This document shows positions 1 through 9,868 of a stretch of DNA of 64,000 nucleotides, piece by piece. Location of the stretch: assembly GCA_033239125.1 (NCBI GenBank), contig BSWB01000001.1, positions 55,953,501 through 56,017,500 on the forward strand, given 5' to 3'. A program made the position numbers and the translations under genes. The first letter of the stretch is position 1; every line of letters begins with the position of its first letter. The notes under the pieces were generated by a model. It had not been told where the DNA came from and searched no databases. It was given only the letters and a program-made list of their open reading frames with translations. This DNA is from Fagopyrum homotropicum (Eukaryota > Streptophyta > Magnoliopsida > Caryophyllales > Polygonaceae).

Positions 1-20
1 CGGGGTTTTGATGCTCGTGG

Positions 21-856
21 TTATTCTCTATTAGCATATTTTTTCTTAATCTTGGGAATTCTTGCGAGACCCTTAGAAATCATGGCAATTGCATTTTCTT
101 CATCATCGTCATCACTATCCTCTTCATCAGATGGTAATTCATCTCTTCTTGATTTTAATGCCAAATTCTTTGAGTTGGATCGGAGTTCTCCATCTTCTTT
201 ACCAAGAATGGTTTCATGTGTGATGAGTTTTCCAAGTAGGTCATCAACAGGAAGAGTTGTGAGATTATGAGCGTCTTCAAAAGTAGTCATCTTTGGTCCC
301 CACTTGGCTTTAGGACGGCTCCTTAGAACCTTCCTCACTTTCTCTTCATTTGTGAAGATCTTTCCTAGTGAGTCCAGGTTGTTCACGATCTCAGTGAATC
401 TGGTGAGCATTTCCTTGAATGTTTCATTTGGATTCATCTTGAACAGCTCGTATTGTCTGAGGAAGATACTAATCTTTGTTTCCCTAACTTGACATGTTCC
501 TTCGTAAGTGACAACAAGCTTGTCCCATATTTCTTTAGCACTCTTGCATGATGAGATGCGGTTGAATTCATTTGCATCTAGTCCACAATATAGTAGGTTC
601 ATTGCTTTGTAATTCTTTGACACAATGTCCAGGTCAGCCTGTTTGAAGTCATCTTCCTTCTTTGGGACTTGGACACCTTCAACCGTTGTCATTGGAACTT
701 TAGGTCCATTTTGAATGATGCTCCAAACCTCCATGTCCTGATCAATAATGAACATACGCATGAGTGCTCTCCAATGAGAAAATTTGTTCAACAAAAGATT
801 GGTGGTCGAGATGAGGATCTTCCTTGAGCAAACCCACCATCACCTACTGGATTCAT
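21..856 (-). pseudogene. Copia-1 gag polyprotein (UBN2-type), partial
   Basis: This is the capsid (gag) region of a Ty1/copia retrotransposon, which packages element RNA into virus-like particles. The open part (minus strand, from 794 down to a stop near 21) is 257 codons. It carries the plant copia gag signature: FSHWRALMRMF near the start, LLYCGLDANEFNRISSCKSA about residues 70-88, and a charged DEEDSDDDDEE tract near the end. The gag probably began further upstream at the ATG at 854-856, because the related copy near 33.6 kb has the same first residues (MN..GD/DDG.FAQGRS). A frameshift around 790 separates that start from the open frame. No zinc knuckle is seen before the stop, so the gene is broken or continues past the window edge in another frame. 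The + strand ORFs over this stretch are antisense shadows. Confidence 0.85.
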
Positions 857-896
857 GATTAGTCTCACTGATGGTTAAATCAATAAGCATGATTCT

Positions 897-911
897 AGCT
901 CTGATACAAAT
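897..911 (-). other. Copia-1 primer binding site
   Basis: Read on the minus strand this is ATTTGTATCAGAGCT, complementary to the 3' end of plant initiator-Met tRNA apart from small changes. It directly abuts the LTR end at 912, so the LTR to its right is the 5' LTR of a minus-strand element. In the related copy at about 33.72-33.735 kb the site reads TTGGTATTAGAGC. Confidence 0.8.
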
Positions 912-2124
912 TAAAGAACCGGTACGTGAAATAAATAAGTTAAAGATACTCTAGAAGGGGGGGTTGAATAGAGTATGAGAACTTTTCGCAAACCAAATCT
1001 CAAGGCCTTGAAACTCCTTTCAAGGACATTGATGTCAATCTGTTCTCTTAGTGAAACCTTGATTTCAAGGGCTTTGAAACAACTTTCAAGAGCCTTGACT
1101 TCGTGCTCCTGCAAAAACAAAGTTAGTCACAATAGCAAAATATAGTGCGGAATGTAAAAGATTGATCCGAGGATATGTTTATGAAGTTCGGCTCTAAATA
1201 TCATACTCTCCGTCGCAGGGTATAGCCTTAGGATCTAACTATCTATTGTTAGCTTCAAAGAGTCCAAGATACAAACTAGAAGAAATCCCCTTCTTCTTTC
1301 ACTGTAGCTAATGCTACGATCTACTTCCAACTCTAAACCTAGCTATAATAGCCTAGCTACTTCGCAGAGTAACACACACTCTAGTATAACACTATTTAGA
1401 TCTTCCAATGAAGCTCATGTGTTTTCTCTCTCTAAGGGGATAAAGCTTTTGTGTAAATGAGATAAAGAAAAACAATGAATGAAGATGATTTAGTTGCTTG
1501 AAGACGTAAAAATATTTTCCGTATGTGCTTGTTTATTCTTTCTTCTTCGACAATCATCTTAATTTATACTCTTCTATAGAGAGGTCTTCTAGCCGTTGGG
1601 AGATGACCGTTTGAAGATGAATCTTCTTCTCCATGAAGATCGTTTCTTGTTTCGAGATAAGGTAGACGTTGAAAATCTTCAACTCTTGAGAACACGTCGA
1701 GTCCTTAGCTCCTTGATCTTCTCATCCTCTGTTGAATCGAAAGAGAAGATATTTTGCCGCATTTGTTTTTAGAAAATCTTCGGTTGAGATCTTTGGTTGA
1801 AAAAAGATCTTTCCTAAAATCTTTCTATTTTAGCAAATCTTCGTGGAAAATCTTCTTTGCATTTGAATTCTTCGTGCATCTATATATAACTCCAACGCCT
1901 TTGAGATCGTCCTTTTGTAAGCGTTATCTTCCTTGTCCTTAAGTTATTCTTCAAGGTCCTTGATTCAAGGACCTTGACATTTGATAATACCTACACTGAA
2001 TTAAAACCAACCAAGTATCTAGAGAATATAATTAATACATTGTTAGTATATCCAACTACTACATTTGTGTTAAGTCTTCCATCATAAACACCTGTAAAAC
2101 ATTATAAGCAAGGTGGAGTTTTCA
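912..2124 (-). repeat. Copia-1 5' LTR (inserted in Athila-1 integrase)
   Basis: This is a 1213-bp LTR. In element orientation it begins TGAAAACTCCACCTT (complement of 2110-2124) and ends GGTTCTTTA at the primer site, where the terminal CA has become TA. Two homologous LTRs lie at 33736-35111 and 43991-45424 in the same orientation. At 2125 the sequence passes directly into Athila integrase, which marks the insertion point. A TATA-like GTATAAATTAA lies on the minus strand near 1560-1572. Both ends of the LTR carry clusters of TTTCAAGG/CCTTGAAA inverted repeats, and the middle is rich in AGATCTTC. The minus-strand ORF at 911-1120 and the plus-strand ORF at 1754-1942 are not credible genes. Confidence 0.85.
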
Positions 2125-2933
2125 CTTTTGGCTAAGTATGGGTTGACTCATAAGTTAGCCACACCTTACCATCCCCAAACTAGTGGCCAAGTGGAGGTTT
2201 CCAACCGGGAGATCAAGGGGATACTTGAGAAGACGGTTTCTAGGACAAGAAAAGATTGGGCTATGAAGCTTGATGATTCTCTATGGGCTTATAGAACCAC
2301 CTTCAAGACAGCAATTGGCACCACTCCCTACAAGCTAGTTTATGTCAAGTCTTGCCACCTTCCGCTGAAGATGGAGCATAGGGCATATTGGGCCATAAGG
2401 TGGCTGAATTTTGACCTCAAGGAAGCCGGTGAGAAGAGGTTGCTAGACATGAATGCTCTTGAGGAGATCCAGTTAGATGCTTATGAAATGCCCGGATCTA
2501 CAAAGAAAGGACCAAGCGTTGGCATGACAAACGTCTCATCCCAAAGGAGTTGAGTGAAGGTGACTTAGTCCTTCTCTTCAATTAAAGGTTGCGGCTCTTC
2601 CCCGGAAAGCTCAAGTCAAGATGGACGGGTCCTTATGTGGTGAGGAAGGTCTTCCCCCATGGAGCGGTTGAGATAGGTGGGGTGAATTGTGGAGATTTCA
2701 AGGTGAATGGGCACTGTTTGAAGAAGTACATCCGGGAAGCTCCGGTGGATATGACTGCCCCACTTCACCTTGAGTTAAACGCTCCCGGATTTGGTCAAGC
2801 TAATGACCTTAAAGAAGCGTTTGATGGGAGGCAACCCATTGGTACATATCTTTCCCTTTTCGTTTTTCTTTTGTTTTTGTTTTCACTTTTTGCTTTTGTT
2901 TTTGTTTTTGTGTGTTTGTGTGCTAAAGTCTAG
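2125..2933 (+). pseudogene. Athila-1 integrase, C-terminal part
   Basis: This is the C-terminal part of an Athila (Ty3/gypsy) integrase, the enzyme that inserts element cDNA into host DNA. It opens abruptly at LLAKYGLTHKLATPYHPQ, just downstream of the second catalytic Asp, because Copia-1 sits immediately upstream. The catalytic Glu region is visible (TSGQVEVSNREIKG), followed by the AYRTTFKT stretch. A one-base loss near 2488 and a TCA-to-TAA change near 2583 break the frame. The remainder (LFPGKLKSRWTGPYVVRKVFPHGAVEI) continues from 2589. The usual stop after LHLE has become Leu here, so the frame reads through FGQANDLKEAFDGRQP into a U-rich 3' tract. It is clearly non-functional. Confidence 0.88.
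2790..2855 (+). other. Conserved block after integrase stop (Athila-1 copy)
   Basis: This stretch holds GGTCAAGCTAATGACC and GGGAGGCAACCCA. The same block follows the integrase stop in Athila-M (minus, about 12718-12784) and Athila-4 (about 31895-31955), and follows the novel ORF of Athila-2 (about 29106-29165). It is better conserved than its surroundings, although it lies outside the coding frame in most copies. Confidence 0.6.
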
Positions 2934-4438
2934 GTAACAAGGAAGTCTTTCAAGGCATGATGATGATGATGATCCCGCATCAAACGTGGGTGGAGCGGAA
3001 GTGGGACTTGGACGGCTTGCGGTGCTTAGCACGGGTCCCGACGCCATAATTAATATCACGAGCTCTCTACCATCTTTGATTGATCATCCACCATCACTCC
3101 ACATGAGTGAACCAAAATACCGACAACACCATTTTTTTTATATTGTGAGGACTCTCTTTCACGTCCTTATTTAATTTGCACATTGGGGACAATGTGGTTT
3201 TATGTATGGGGTGGGGTTTACATCATCATTTGCATGATTGCATCTAGGATAGTTTCATATTATTGTCACATGTTTCATTAGGTTTTTCTTTGTACATATT
3301 TATCTCGAAAATTCCAAAAAAATCAGAAAATTTTTAAAAAATATTTGTGCTTCTTAGTTTGGATATGACCCTTATGATGAGTTTTTTTTGTGAATTGGCT
3401 ATGGATGGCCTTTGTGTGTTGAATGAATTTTTGCATTGTGGACTTGAATACTTCTCATGATTTCCATGTATGAATTGTGATGAAGATTGTTGTCTAAGTT
3501 GGATTAAGAATTGATTATCGAAATCGCATGCTAGTTCTTACACATCAATTAGGAATGATTAAGGCAATTCATCTCTCTTCTTCTCATCTTGATGATGTTG
3601 TTTGAAGCACCTCAATTGATAAAAAAATTTGACATCTTTTGACCCCTCCGGGAATAGGAGCATGCTAGTGTGTTGAGTGTGTGAAAAGCAAGTGTGGGGT
3701 GATGAAGGAAGTGTATGAATGTTATGATTGAAGTGCTGAATGTGTTGTGAAAGTGTAGAAAAATATAGGTTTGGGGATGTTGCTTTTGATGACGAGTAAC
3801 TCGGCACCATTCACATAATCGGGTGTTTGTGTCTTGCCAAAGTCGGATTAACTGATAGTCCTATCGAGCCTTGGTATGTGTGCCCGGTGTGAGGCACCTC
3901 GGAAAAATCCTGAGGTCCGCTAATCACCAAGGTTTCGGCTTTTGTACACCAATGCCATTGTCTCAAAAATAAAAGAAAGAAAAAATGAAAGAAAAAGATG
4001 GAGAAAAATATAAATTTATGGTGATTGTTGAACAAAATGAAGTTGTGGAGTTAGTTCCTTTCCCGGATTAGCATCACATAACCTAAAATTCCCACCATAG
4101 ACACGTTTCTAGGCCTCTTCTTTTGCAAGTCCTTAAGACCTCCATGCACATGTGTTTTGACTTAAGTGATTTAGATTTGATATTTTCATGATAATCTTGA
4201 CATTCTCGAAATAATTGCATATATGATTTCAAGTTAAGTGTGATTGTCTTTCCATGCATTTATTATCTTGATGCGCATTTCCTCATCCTTTGCCATGAAC
4301 ATCACTATGAAGGTGATCTATGACTAGAAGCTCAATTGCAAAATATTTTCTGTTTTTCCGCATTCATAACTCATGCCATCTTGTAGCTTAGGTTTGAACC
4401 TTGCTTGGGGACAAGCAAACGGCAAGTATGGGGTATTT
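2934..4438 (+). other. Athila-1 3' untranslated region and polypurine tract
   Basis: This is a non-coding 3' region of about 1.5 kb between integrase and the 3' LTR. It contains a block conserved with other Athila elements near 2970-3260 (GGGTGGAGCGG, GACGGCTTGCGGTGC, ATTGATCATCCACCATCA and a GCACATTGGGGACAATGTG element). A second block at 3789-3845 (GAGTAACTCGGCACCATTC, then GTGTTTGTGTCTTGCCAAAG) is shared with the distant Athila-3. The polypurine tract GGCAAGTATGGGGTATTT ends at 4438, immediately before the LTR. The small ORFs here do not match any known protein and are not conserved between copies. Confidence 0.75.
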
Positions 4439-6244
4439 TGATGACATGATTTATGACGTTAGTTTAGGCATTCATTTAGATAGTTTTTTCTGTTATTCAT
4501 GCATAGTTTGGCATTAGTTCGTGACGTTTACGCTTAATTCATCCACATTGTCGGAATAGACGTCTACGCGAGCTTTTGACGGTTTTGTAGGCATTTTGTG
4601 GAGCTCTTGGACTTAATCGATACATTCGAGGATCATTCCTCGTGATGGCACACTTCCGGACTCTATACGGAGCAAGCTAGGAGCAAAGAAGAACACAAAA
4701 GACCTTGTTGGTACATGCCTTGCACAAATTCATGACTTGGAGATCCAAGGAGGGTTTCTGGTGCAGAACTACGGCCCAGAGGACCTTTCCACGCCCGTGG
4801 TTTTGCCCGTGGTTTCTGCCTGAACATCTTTGACACTTGTCACACAATTTCTTTGCCCGACCTTTGCTTTTCTTGGTTGAGTGTGGACTTGGGAGAGCCT
4901 GTAGGCTGGCTTTTGGACTCTCTCTCATCATCCATTGCGGAAAAAGAAAAGAAGAACAACAAAACACTCTCATTTTGGAGAGAAGAACATCATCAAATAC
5001 TAGATCTAGAGTGAGACTTTTAGTGGTTTTTAGTGATTTTTGTTGAGAATTATTTGGATATGTTGTAAGGAACTATTTGAAGCTGCAATTGAATGGTTGT
5101 AAGTTTTGTTTAAACTCATATTCAGCTAAGTTTACTTGTTTCTTTTCACTATTATTTCACTTTCTTGCTATTGAAACCATGTATTCTTGCATGATGAGTT
5201 TGGATCTTGGGATGCATGTTATTGGCTAAGTAATTATGATTCTAGGGTGATAGACAGAAGGTTATGGCTTGGATAATGATAGAAAAGACTTAAATGTACC
5301 TTTTGATGACTTTCTTGCTCGAAACCTAACCCCCGATCTAAACCACGGCTTGTTCCTCATAAACAATGGCCGTGGATGTTTATGACCAGCCTGTGGTTTT
5401 GCCCTATTCTTCTTATATTGATGAATCTGAATGTTAGAATGTTAGATTGTTGAAATCCTAGTGTTTGATAAGCCTTAACTAGCCTAGGGTTACCTAATGC
5501 TAGCAAATTACGTGAGGGAAGAGACTTACCTAGTCATTCCCGATCTTAGATACCAAAGATGTTGAACTCTAGGTAGTAGTGAGCCTCACAAGCCGCTATT
5601 GGACCGAATGTGCTAGGATTGTTGCTTAGGACTTGCCTTCCCAAGACTTACCCGGTAAGGAGAGGTTTGACCCCTAGATTGCAATCCGGTTTGTGTAGAA
5701 TTCCCAACCTTAGGTACATAGATACTTACCTGGTAATAGGACCTTAGGTGCGGGATTACTGGACCATGAGACCTACCCGCTGATTGATCCCATTGGAGAA
5801 ACAACCTTTACCGACATACCTCAGCTTGCCCAAGGTTTATTAGAAGCTTGAGTCCAATGCCCTAACCGCAAGTCCTAATCCCTAGAATCTGCTTTTCTTA
5901 ATTTGATCTCTCATCTTGTGTTTGTGTTGCTTGTTCGTGTTGCTAGTTTGAGTTGTTTGTTTGATTTATAATCTTGCATGATTTGTGATCTTTGCTTGAT
6001 CACCACAAGAACCGAACCAAAAATATCATGATTTTCATTTCTTTATTTCTTTCTCTTTTCTTAGACAAGATTTGCACTATCCATGATCACTTGTTTGATT
6101 TGATTTCACTTTAGTCTTCGTGTTCGACCTTGGTATACTATCCTTTCTAAAAAACGACCCATACATTGTTGGTTCGCTAGGAATTAGGAGAATATATTGA
6201 GTTATAATTGTAAGGCTTTTGCGTGGTACATTTCTACCGTAACA
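4439..6244 (+). repeat. Athila-1 3' LTR
   Basis: This 1806-bp LTR starts TGATGACATGATTTATGACG and ends CTACCGTAACA. The inverted copy at 9869-11687 shares both ends and most of the body (for example GGACTTGCCTTCCC-type text near 5630, and GGTTCGCTAGGAATTAGGAG near 6170). A CCACGCCCGTGG site lies at 4789-4800, with further CCGTGG sites at about 5341-5405. The TATA box visible in the Athila-M copy is not preserved here. At 6245 the sequence changes abruptly to chromovirus gag (DYQDRASA), so this LTR marks the right edge of an Athila insertion into Chrom-1. ORFs inside the LTR are not convincing. Confidence 0.85.
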
Positions 6245-6740
6245 ATTATCAAGATCGGGCGTCTGCGTATGAGAGAGAGAGAGTCAGCCAGAGGAGGACT
6301 TCTCAGATGGGACGGTCTGAGAAAAGATAATGCACAGGACAGACTGGTGTAGGAGCATCTAGATACTGGCGAGGCTAGTCTCAGGGCCGCTCGAGTGGTC
6401 CAATGTCTGCACAGACGACTGAGAGAGGCCGGCAATATTAGAACTGCGGGGCGTATGGACATTTGAGGGCTGAGTGCCCGAGAGCACCACTGACTTGCTT
6501 CTGGTATGGAAAGCCCGGACATAGAGCTACGTTTTTCTGTCAGGGCAAGGCATCCTCACAATAGGGTTCTTCCCTTGCACGTACAGTAGCAGGTGGTTAG
6601 AGACCACATCAGCACCAAGCACAGGGACAACCGAGAGTCCCGGACACACCTGCTACTCAAGGTTCAGCTCCAGGACCGAGTAGAGGTAGAGGGAGAGATG
6701 CTGGTACTAGTGATGCTCGAGGAGCTCGAGGCCATGTTTT
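6245..6740 (+). pseudogene. Chrom-1 (Tekay-type) gag, C-terminal remnant
   Basis: Decayed gag C-terminus of a Ty3/gypsy chromovirus. The conceptual reading (DYQDRASAYERERVSQRR, then GRSEKR) matches the gag of the full Tekay element at 57.8-59.2 kb. Two CCHC-like knuckles follow: NCGAYGHLRAEC near 6440-6480 and CFWYGKPGHRATF near 6495-6535. The second has lost a Cys (Tyr instead). Several stops interrupt the frame. The upstream half of gag was separated by the Athila-1 insertion and lies outside the window, to the left. Confidence 0.8.
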
Positions 6741-6744
6741 TGAG

Positions 6745-7185
6745 TTGAGGAGTGCTGAGGAGCCGCCAGAACCAGTTGCTACATGTACCATTCTGTTACA
6801 TAGTTTACCTGTTATAGTTTTATTTGATACGGGTGCTACGCATTCCTTTATTTCTGATGTATATGTTGAGCTCCTGAGTTTATCTACCATAGAGGGAACA
6901 CCCTTTACTATAGGGTTACCTGATGGTAGCAGGGTCAGAGGTAGCCGTGAGATATGTAGTTGTCCCCTTCGTTTAGGGACTCGTGTATTGCTTGTTGACT
7001 TCTTAGTCATGCCCTTGATGCATGAAGAAGTCATTTTAGGTATGGATTGGATGCGTAGACACCGTGCGGTGTTAGATGTAGGTAAGAGAACTATTACACT
7101 ATCTACCAACATAGGTCCGATAGAGGTCTTCCGAGGTTGGGACCTTGGGAAGGCCAGATGTGTTATCAGTGCTATCCGAGATTGA
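6745..7185 (+). pseudogene. Chrom-1 aspartic protease domain
   Basis: This is the retropepsin-like protease domain of a Tekay chromovirus, which would cleave the polyprotein. The active site LFDTGATHSFI is intact at about 6823-6855 (DTG at 6826-6834). The conserved second half (LPDGSRVRG, LVDFLVMPLMHEEVILGMDW) follows. It is closely similar to the protease of the full Tekay element at 57464-57838, which supports the family call. The frame is open for 146 codons but ends at a stop just where most of the reverse transcriptase has been deleted, so it is an isolated domain of a dead element. Confidence 0.88.
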
Positions 7186-7186
7186 G

Positions 7187-7232
7187 ACAGATCAACCATG
7201 ATCCCATCGGTGTCGTCATGGTTGATCTGGCG
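7187..7232 (+). repeat. Fold-back inverted repeat at pol deletion junction
   Basis: Perfect 14-bp inverted arms (CAGATCAACCATGA and TCATGGTTGATCTG) are separated by 14 bp. The right arm is normal reverse-transcriptase coding sequence (MVDLAKIE). The left arm is the same segment in antisense. It sits exactly where about 1 kb of RT is missing compared with the full Tekay element. Confidence 0.75.
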
Positions 7233-7850
7233 AAGATTGAGTCTGTTGCTGCATTGACGACACTGACGAATGTCAAGGAAGTGCATAACTTCCTTGGCTT
7301 AGCCGGATATTACAAACGCTTTGTGGAGGGATTTTCAATTGTTGCCCGTCCACTGACGATTCTTCTGAGGAAGACTACATGATTTGTATGGACCGACCAG
7401 TGTGCTCAGATTTTTTAGGAGTTGAACACGCGTTTGACCTCTTCTCTTGTCCTGGCACAACCAGAGGGTTGTGATTACTTTGTGGTTTACAATGACGCAT
7501 CCAAGTTAGGCTTGGGATGTGTACTAATGTAGAGAGGCATAGTGATTTCATATGTGTCTCGATAGTTGAAAACGTTTGAGGAGAACTACCCGACTCATGA
7601 TGTGGAGTTGGAAGCGGTAGTTCATGCTTTGAAGATCTGGAGACATTACCTGTATAGTGCCACCTATCAGATCAATTCAAGCCAGCGTTGATGGGTCGAA
7701 TTGATCAAGGACTTTGACGTTGAGATTTTGTATCATCTTGTAAAGGCGAATGTTGTAGCTGACGCCTTGAGCAAGAAGACGCCTTGAGACAAGGTGATTG
7801 CCAAATTGACTGTACAGCCTCAACTCAGAGGGATCTAGTCTGGCTAGAGA
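7218..7850 (+). pseudogene. Chrom-1 RT C-terminus and RNase H remnant
   Basis: The conceptual translation starts inside the RT (MVDLAKIESVAALTTLTNVKEV, then FLGLAGYYKRFVEGFS) and continues into RNase H (DYFVVYNDASKLGLGCVLM, NYPTHDVELEAVVHALK, KANVVADALSKKTP). The order and text match residues of the Tekay element at 55945-56560. At least five in-frame stops (for example near 7381, 7420, 7531, 7563 and 7690) and a short deletion make it non-functional. The catalytic FIDD box and the N-terminal two thirds of RT are absent. Confidence 0.85.
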
Positions 7851-7857
7851 TGGACAT

Positions 7858-8585
7858 CCAGTTTCTTGATGAGGATGCCAGTTGTTTGCTTTAGAGGTTC
7901 TACCTGGTCTGTTGCATGAGATCCAGCAAGAGCAAGGAACCTGCCCGACCTTGACGAGGATAAGAGAGAGGATGTCTCATGGAGAGGCGCCACAGTTCTC
8001 CATTGGAGCAGATGGAGTTATGAGATGGCGCGACCGCGTCTGTGTACTTGCTGATCCAGAGTTGAGACATCGGATATTACAGGAGGCTCACTGTACACCT
8101 TACTCGGTACATCAAGGTAAGAGTAAGATGTATCATGATGTGAGACGCTCATATTGGTGGGGAGGGTTGAAGCCCGACGTAGCCAGATTTGTGGCCCAGT
8201 GTCCGACCTCTCAACACGTCAAGATAGAGCATTTCAGACCTGGAGGTGAGCTCCATCCACTGCCAGTACCGCAGTGGAAGTGGGAGGACGTCTCCATGGA
8301 CTTTATGACCGGATTGAGGGCCAGTAGGAGTTTTGATGCTATTTGGGTTGTTGTTGATAGACTGACAAAAATGGCACGTTTCGTTCCTATCAGAGAGACG
8401 TGGCCGGTGAGCAGATTAGTTGAGGAGTACACTAGACAGATAGTGATCTTGCATGGTGTACAGAGGACGATCGTCTCTGATCGAGATGGACGATTACCTC
8501 TAGGTTCTGGCAGTAGGTTCAGACTACAGTTTCGTGCCTCCTGGAGTCCGCCCCCTACGGCTTTGTGTGGCTGTAACCGCTTTCG
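7858..8585 (+). pseudogene. Chrom-1 integrase remnant
   Basis: This is the integrase of the Tekay-type element. The open piece (7882-8589) holds the zinc-binding HHCC domain (VHQGKSKMYHDVRRSYWWGGLKPDVARFVAQC..SQHVK; the first motif Cys is kept and the second is replaced by Ser) and the start of the catalytic core (WEDVSMDFMTGL, first Asp; TIVSDRDGR, second Asp near 8480). After 8495 a frameshift garbles the expected TSRFW text and the homology ends by about 8560. The catalytic Glu, the C-terminal domain and the chromodomain are missing. The 235-codon ORF on the opposite strand is a shadow. Confidence 0.87.
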
Positions 8586-8589
8586 TTGA

Positions 8590-9868
8590 CCCTTGACCGG
8601 TACTTTGCGGCTGGCTTCCTTTATAAGCCATCCTTTGCTTCTGTATGAGGGTTTCCCCATCTCCTTCAGTTTCCTTTTCTTCTGTACGCTCTTCTCATCA
8701 TCTCCTCTTGCTTGATCTTTTTTTGATCTTCCTTGATCTTGTGTTGATTTTTGAGAGTTTGGTTGAGGGTTTAAGCTTGGTTGATTATAAGGATGATGCT
8801 GAGTGTTGTTGCTGATGTGCTGAGGTTGTGAGGTGGTGTGGTTGCTCTTTTGCTGCTTCGGGTTCTGCTGTAGTAAGGCCATCATCTCCATCTTCATTCC
8901 TTCTTCTTTCCTTTTCACTTTCTTTCTTCTTTAGCTTAGGATCACAAGCTGAGCTTGTGTGGATCCTTTCTTGGACGTTTTGATGTTCATTCATGTGTGT
9001 ATATATATGTGTGATGTTGTTGTGCGTTGGAGAAGTGAAGAGAGTTGAGAAAGGGATCGAAGAGAAGTCGGGGCCAAACTTCTGCACAGATGGCCGCCCC
9101 TGCGCCTTGCTGTGAACCGCCCCTACGCCCAGTGTGAGCCGCCCCTGCGCCTTACTAGTTCAGCCCTTGCGTCTCTTGTTTCCGCTGGTGCGTGCAGGGC
9201 ATACCTTGTTGGTATGATTCCTTCTTCCCTTTCCTTTGGCCTTTCCTTTAGTTGATGGCTAGGCTAGTATGGTTAGGATGAGTTTTATGAGTTGCATGAT
9301 AGAGATGTGCCTTAGGCACTAATGGTTATGTTAAGGTTATGCCTTAGGCATCTGTGAGCATATTATGATCTTGAGGTTTAGATTGAGGTTGTAGGTCGGT
9401 TATGGTTATGGAGACGAGTCTCCTAACCCTTACAGTATGTGATGATGTGTGCCTTTCTATTGCAGGCGTTGATTAATTCCCAAGGGGAAGCTGTGACGTG
9501 GTACATGTTACGAGTATATCAGGTAAGTCCATAGGACTTATTTAGTGTTCAATTATGGATTTGTGTTATTGTAATGGTTGTGTGTGTTCATGTGATTGTG
9601 CATTTATAACCTAAACAAGACTAGGATGACAATTTATTAAATTAAATGGACCAAGTGTATTATAACGGGTCGTGACCACTTGCCTCCGCTCGAGGGTAGG
9701 AGGAGGTGCCTAGAAGCTGATCTCACAGGGGGGACGAGTGATGATCACCTCCATGCAAAACCCTTGTGTAACGGTAGAAGGGGCGAGGTTCTTGAGGCTC
9801 CTCATGTTACAAAATAAGTTGAATTAGTAATGGAATAACGTAATTAAAGGTAATATATGAATGTGTGT
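8590..9868 (+). repeat. LTR-like non-coding stretch, probably Chrom-1 3' LTR
   Basis: There is no credible gene here. A TATA-like CTTTATAAGCC lies at 8619-8629. At 9517-9538 a CAGGTAAGTCC/GGACTTA hairpin with a consensus 5' splice site sits in the same relative setting as in the Tekay LTRs (52598-52620, 60345-60367, 60677-60699, on the opposite strand). It follows a plus-strand chromovirus pol remnant, so a diverged 3' LTR of that element is the simplest reading. No TG/CA ends were found. It is cut at 9868 by the Athila-M LTR. Three GCCCCTGCG/CCCCTACG-type repeats occur near 9095-9150. Confidence 0.45.

Noticed and set aside
912..1120. Heat-shock-element reading of the TTTCAAGG/CCTTGAAA clusters
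   Set aside because: Spacing does not fit the nGAAnnTTCnnGAAn pattern, so no specific factor can be claimed.
8211..8918. 235-codon minus-strand ORF and its neighbour at 8785-9087
   Set aside because: The first half is antisense to chromovirus integrase and the rest lies in LTR-like sequence. Low-complexity Gln/His text and no family resemblance.
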